Positions 62,460 to 64,000 of a DNA stretch of 64,000 nt are shown piece after piece (the stretch's first letter is position 1; every line of letters begins with the position of its first letter). The stretch spans positions 62,001-126,000 of the forward strand of contig NZ_FMAO01000002.1 in the NCBI RefSeq assembly GCF_900094835.1, given 5' to 3'. Both the position numbers and the translations under genes were made by a program. The stretch comes from Weissella bombi (GTDB taxonomy: Bacteria; Bacillota; Bacilli; Lactobacillales; Lactobacillaceae). A model generated the notes under the pieces. It made no database searches. It saw nothing but the letters and a program-made list of their open reading frames with translations, and was not told where the DNA came from.

Positions 62460-63830
62460 ATGACAATGACAAATTGGGGGTCTTTGCAATTGCCAGATGG
62501 TGAAATTGCATTAGACGAGCAAACAAGAGCCGAATATGGCGCAAATGATTATACACAAGAAATTACAACCAAGGTGTTACCAGATGCAGTAATCTTTGCA
62601 TCTTCAATCGCTGATGTTCAAGCAACGGTAAAATTTGCGGCTGCAAATCAAATTGCGGTCGTACCACAGGGTGCTAAGACATCTATTGTTAACAGTGCGG
62701 CTGGGTTGGCCGGCAGTGTAGTTTTAAATCTATCACGAATGAACAAAATTTTAGCGATAGAACCAGAAAATCAGGTTGCTATCGTTCAACCGGGTGTGTT
62801 GAATGGTGATTTGGACACACAAGCACGTCAGGTCGGTTATTTTTACGCACCTGATCCAGGTTCAAAACCAATTAGTTCAATTGGTGGTAATATCGCCACC
62901 AACGCTGGTGGTATGTCTTCGTTAAAGTATGGTACGACGAAGCAGTCAGTGTTAGGACTAAAAGTGGTTCTGGCAAATGGTGAAGTCGTTACATTTGGTG
63001 GTAAAACATTTAAAAATAATACAGCATACGATTTAACGGATTTGATGATTGGTTCAGAAGGAACTTTGGGGGTTATTGTCGAGGCAACAGTCCGCTTATT
63101 ACCAGTTCCTTTGGGACAACCAGTTACAGGATTGGCAACTTTTCCAACTATTCATGAGTTAATGCAGGCGGTTCAAGCAGTTCAGGCTAGTGGGGTGAAC
63201 CCATCAATGCTAGAAATCTTAAATCGTGTATCGATAGAAGCACTTGATGAGTATGAAGGCAGTCATTTGGGAAGTCATGGGGAACAAGCATTGTTGGTTT
63301 TCCAAATTGATGTTGCTGCAGCGGATGCTTTAAGCACAGTTGAACAAGTATTACATACATATGGTGCAACGAAGATTGATGTTACTGAAGACCAACAACG
63401 TACTAGTGAAATTATTAAAATTCGCCAGGATATTTTTGCAGCTGGTGCACAGTATGGTCGTTTAATTGTTGAAGATGTGGCAGTTCCATTGGGACAATTA
63501 GCCAAGGTAGCAGACAAAGCAGAGGAATTAGCAAGCAAGTATGATCAACGATTATTATTGTTAGGTCATGCGGGGGATGGTAATTTGCACCCAGATATTA
63601 TCTTAGAAGATAAAGATGGGGCTTTACCAGAAGAAACGCAACGATTTATTGATGAACTATTAGCGTTTGTCATTGAAGTAAAGGGGACTGTTAGCGCGGA
63701 ACATGGTATTGGTAGCTTGAAGAATGCATGGGTACCAAAACAATTAGATGCAAGCGTTAGAATTCTACAAAAGCAAATTAAGCAAGTCTTTGATCCATTG
63801 GGGATTTTAAATCCAGGACGCAAAATTTAA
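62460..63830 (+). CDS. FAD-linked 2-hydroxyacid oxidase/dehydrogenase (GlcD/D-lactate dehydrogenase type)
   Basis: 456 residues. The FAD-binding type 4 domain has VVPQGAKTSIVNSAAGLAGSVVLNLSRMNKI, PDPGSKPISSIGGNIATNAGGMSSLKYGTTKQSVLGLKVVLANG and LMIGSEGTLGVI. The C-terminal cap has LLGHAGDGNLHPDI and SAEHGIGSLKNAWVP with metal and substrate His. It oxidises a D-2-hydroxy acid to the keto acid. No quinone partner is adjacent. A Phe-type T-box and an aminotransferase gene next to it suggest phenyllactate as substrate. AGAGGAG precedes the ATG; Met3 is an equally possible start. Confidence 0.85.
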   Translation: MTMTNWGSLQLPDGEIALDEQTRAEYGANDYTQEITTKVLPDAVIFASSIADVQATVKFAAANQIAVVPQGAKTSIVNSAAGLAGSVVLNLSRMNKILAIEPENQVAIVQPGVLNGDLDTQARQVGYFYAPDPGSKPISSIGGNIATNAGGMSSLKYGTTKQSVLGLKVVLANGEVVTFGGKTFKNNTAYDLTDLMIGSEGTLGVIVEATVRLLPVPLGQPVTGLATFPTIHELMQAVQAVQASGVNPSMLEILNRVSIEALDEYEGSHLGSHGEQALLVFQIDVAAADALSTVEQVLHTYGATKIDVTEDQQRTSEIIKIRQDIFAAGAQYGRLIVEDVAVPLGQLAKVADKAEELASKYDQRLLLLGHAGDGNLHPDIILEDKDGALPEETQRFIDELLAFVIEVKGTVSAEHGIGSLKNAWVPKQLDASVRILQKQIKQVFDPLGILNPGRKI

Positions 63831-63849
63831 AACAAGTAGGGGTAAAAAT

Positions 63850-64000
63850 ATGGGCGTAAATAAACGAGTTGCAGCAATCCAGCCGAATGCTATTCGAGCA
63901 TTTGATGATCAAACTAGTGACGTAGAGGATATTTTAAAACTAACACTTGGGGAACCTGATTTTTCTGTCCCACAACATGTTAAGCAAGCAGCAATTGATA
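63850..64000 (+). CDS. PLP-dependent aminotransferase, N-terminal part (3' end outside window)
   Basis: Only 50 codons are visible: RVAAIQPNAIRAFDDQTSDVEDILKLTLGEPDFSVPQHVKQAAID. This is the opening of class I aminotransferases of the PatA/AraT group (IRxFDD...KLTLGxPDF). AGGGG precedes the ATG. It starts 20 bp after the oxidase and shares its T-box. It may convert phenylpyruvate to phenylalanine, if the leader reading is right. Confidence 0.8.
   Translation, partial: MGVNKRVAAIQPNAIRAFDDQTSDVEDILKLTLGEPDFSVPQHVKQAAID

Noticed and set aside
1-64000. CRISPR arrays, prophage genes, integrases, attachment sites, tRNA or rRNA genes.
   Set aside because: No regularly spaced repeats, phage genes, cloverleaf sequences or rRNA segments were seen anywhere in the window. 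Only the deleted IS3 remnant is mobile DNA.

Overview
The window is AT-rich, densely coding DNA from a low-GC Gram-positive bacterium. It has GGAGG-type ribosome binding sites, three T-box leaders, cre-like sites and ECF vitamin transporters. It also encodes a glucan-binding secreted protein and several D-2-hydroxyacid dehydrogenases. Together these suggest a lactic acid bacterium, most likely of the Leuconostoc/Weissella branch; this is an inference from gene content, not a sequence match. I see no tRNA, rRNA, CRISPR or prophage. Five near-consensus ParB (parS) sites are spread over 49 kb, which suggests the origin-proximal part of a chromosome.

Layout. 1-9.2 kb: D-2-hydroxyacid dehydrogenases, an aminotransferase, an amino-acid permease, a VTT membrane protein, an anion permease, two O-acetyltransferases and a PEBP protein. 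9.3-17.9 kb: a GntR repressor divergent from an operon of SIS deglycase, PfkB kinase and a complete peptide-type ABC transporter, read as an Amadori-product (glycated amino acid or peptide) utilisation locus. 17.9-24.9 kb: ketopantoate reductase, a LytTR/DUF3021 regulatory pair with three phased repeats, a T-box(Met)-controlled MetE-like gene, a flavin disulfide reductase, an OhrR-like regulator, a membrane protein and a GNAT. 25-31.7 kb: nucleoside hydrolase, NanE, a zinc-finger protein, birA and bioY with a BirA-like operator, guanine deaminase and an NCS2 permease.

31.9-43.4 kb: a cre-controlled organophosphate antiporter, a glucan-binding secreted protein, a second T-box(Met) MetE-like gene, a small cre-linked protein, niaR-niaP, a MerR/TipAS regulator, a matrixin protease, a membrane transporter with an amidohydrolase, an aldo/keto reductase and a 43-residue cationic peptide. 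43.4-48.4 kb: an arabino-oligosaccharide module with an ArsR-type regulator carrying a large C-terminal domain, GH43, a LacY-like symporter and GH51, with a cre site over the promoter. 48.5-58.8 kb: dsdA, proBA, a 173-bp internally deleted IS3-family remnant with its target duplication, a TraX protein behind tandem palindromes, guaA, a BMP binding protein, a small alarmone synthetase and an rRNA uracil methyltransferase. 58.9-62.1 kb: a three-gene ECF transporter. 62.1-64 kb: a T-box leader whose specifier reads as UUU (Phe), ahead of an FAD hydroxyacid oxidase and an aminotransferase, a possible phenyllactate/phenylpyruvate-to-Phe route.

Much of the window is scavenging: imported glycated amino acids, purines, niacin, biotin, methionine precursors and plant arabinosides feed short intracellular pathways, each with its own local regulator.
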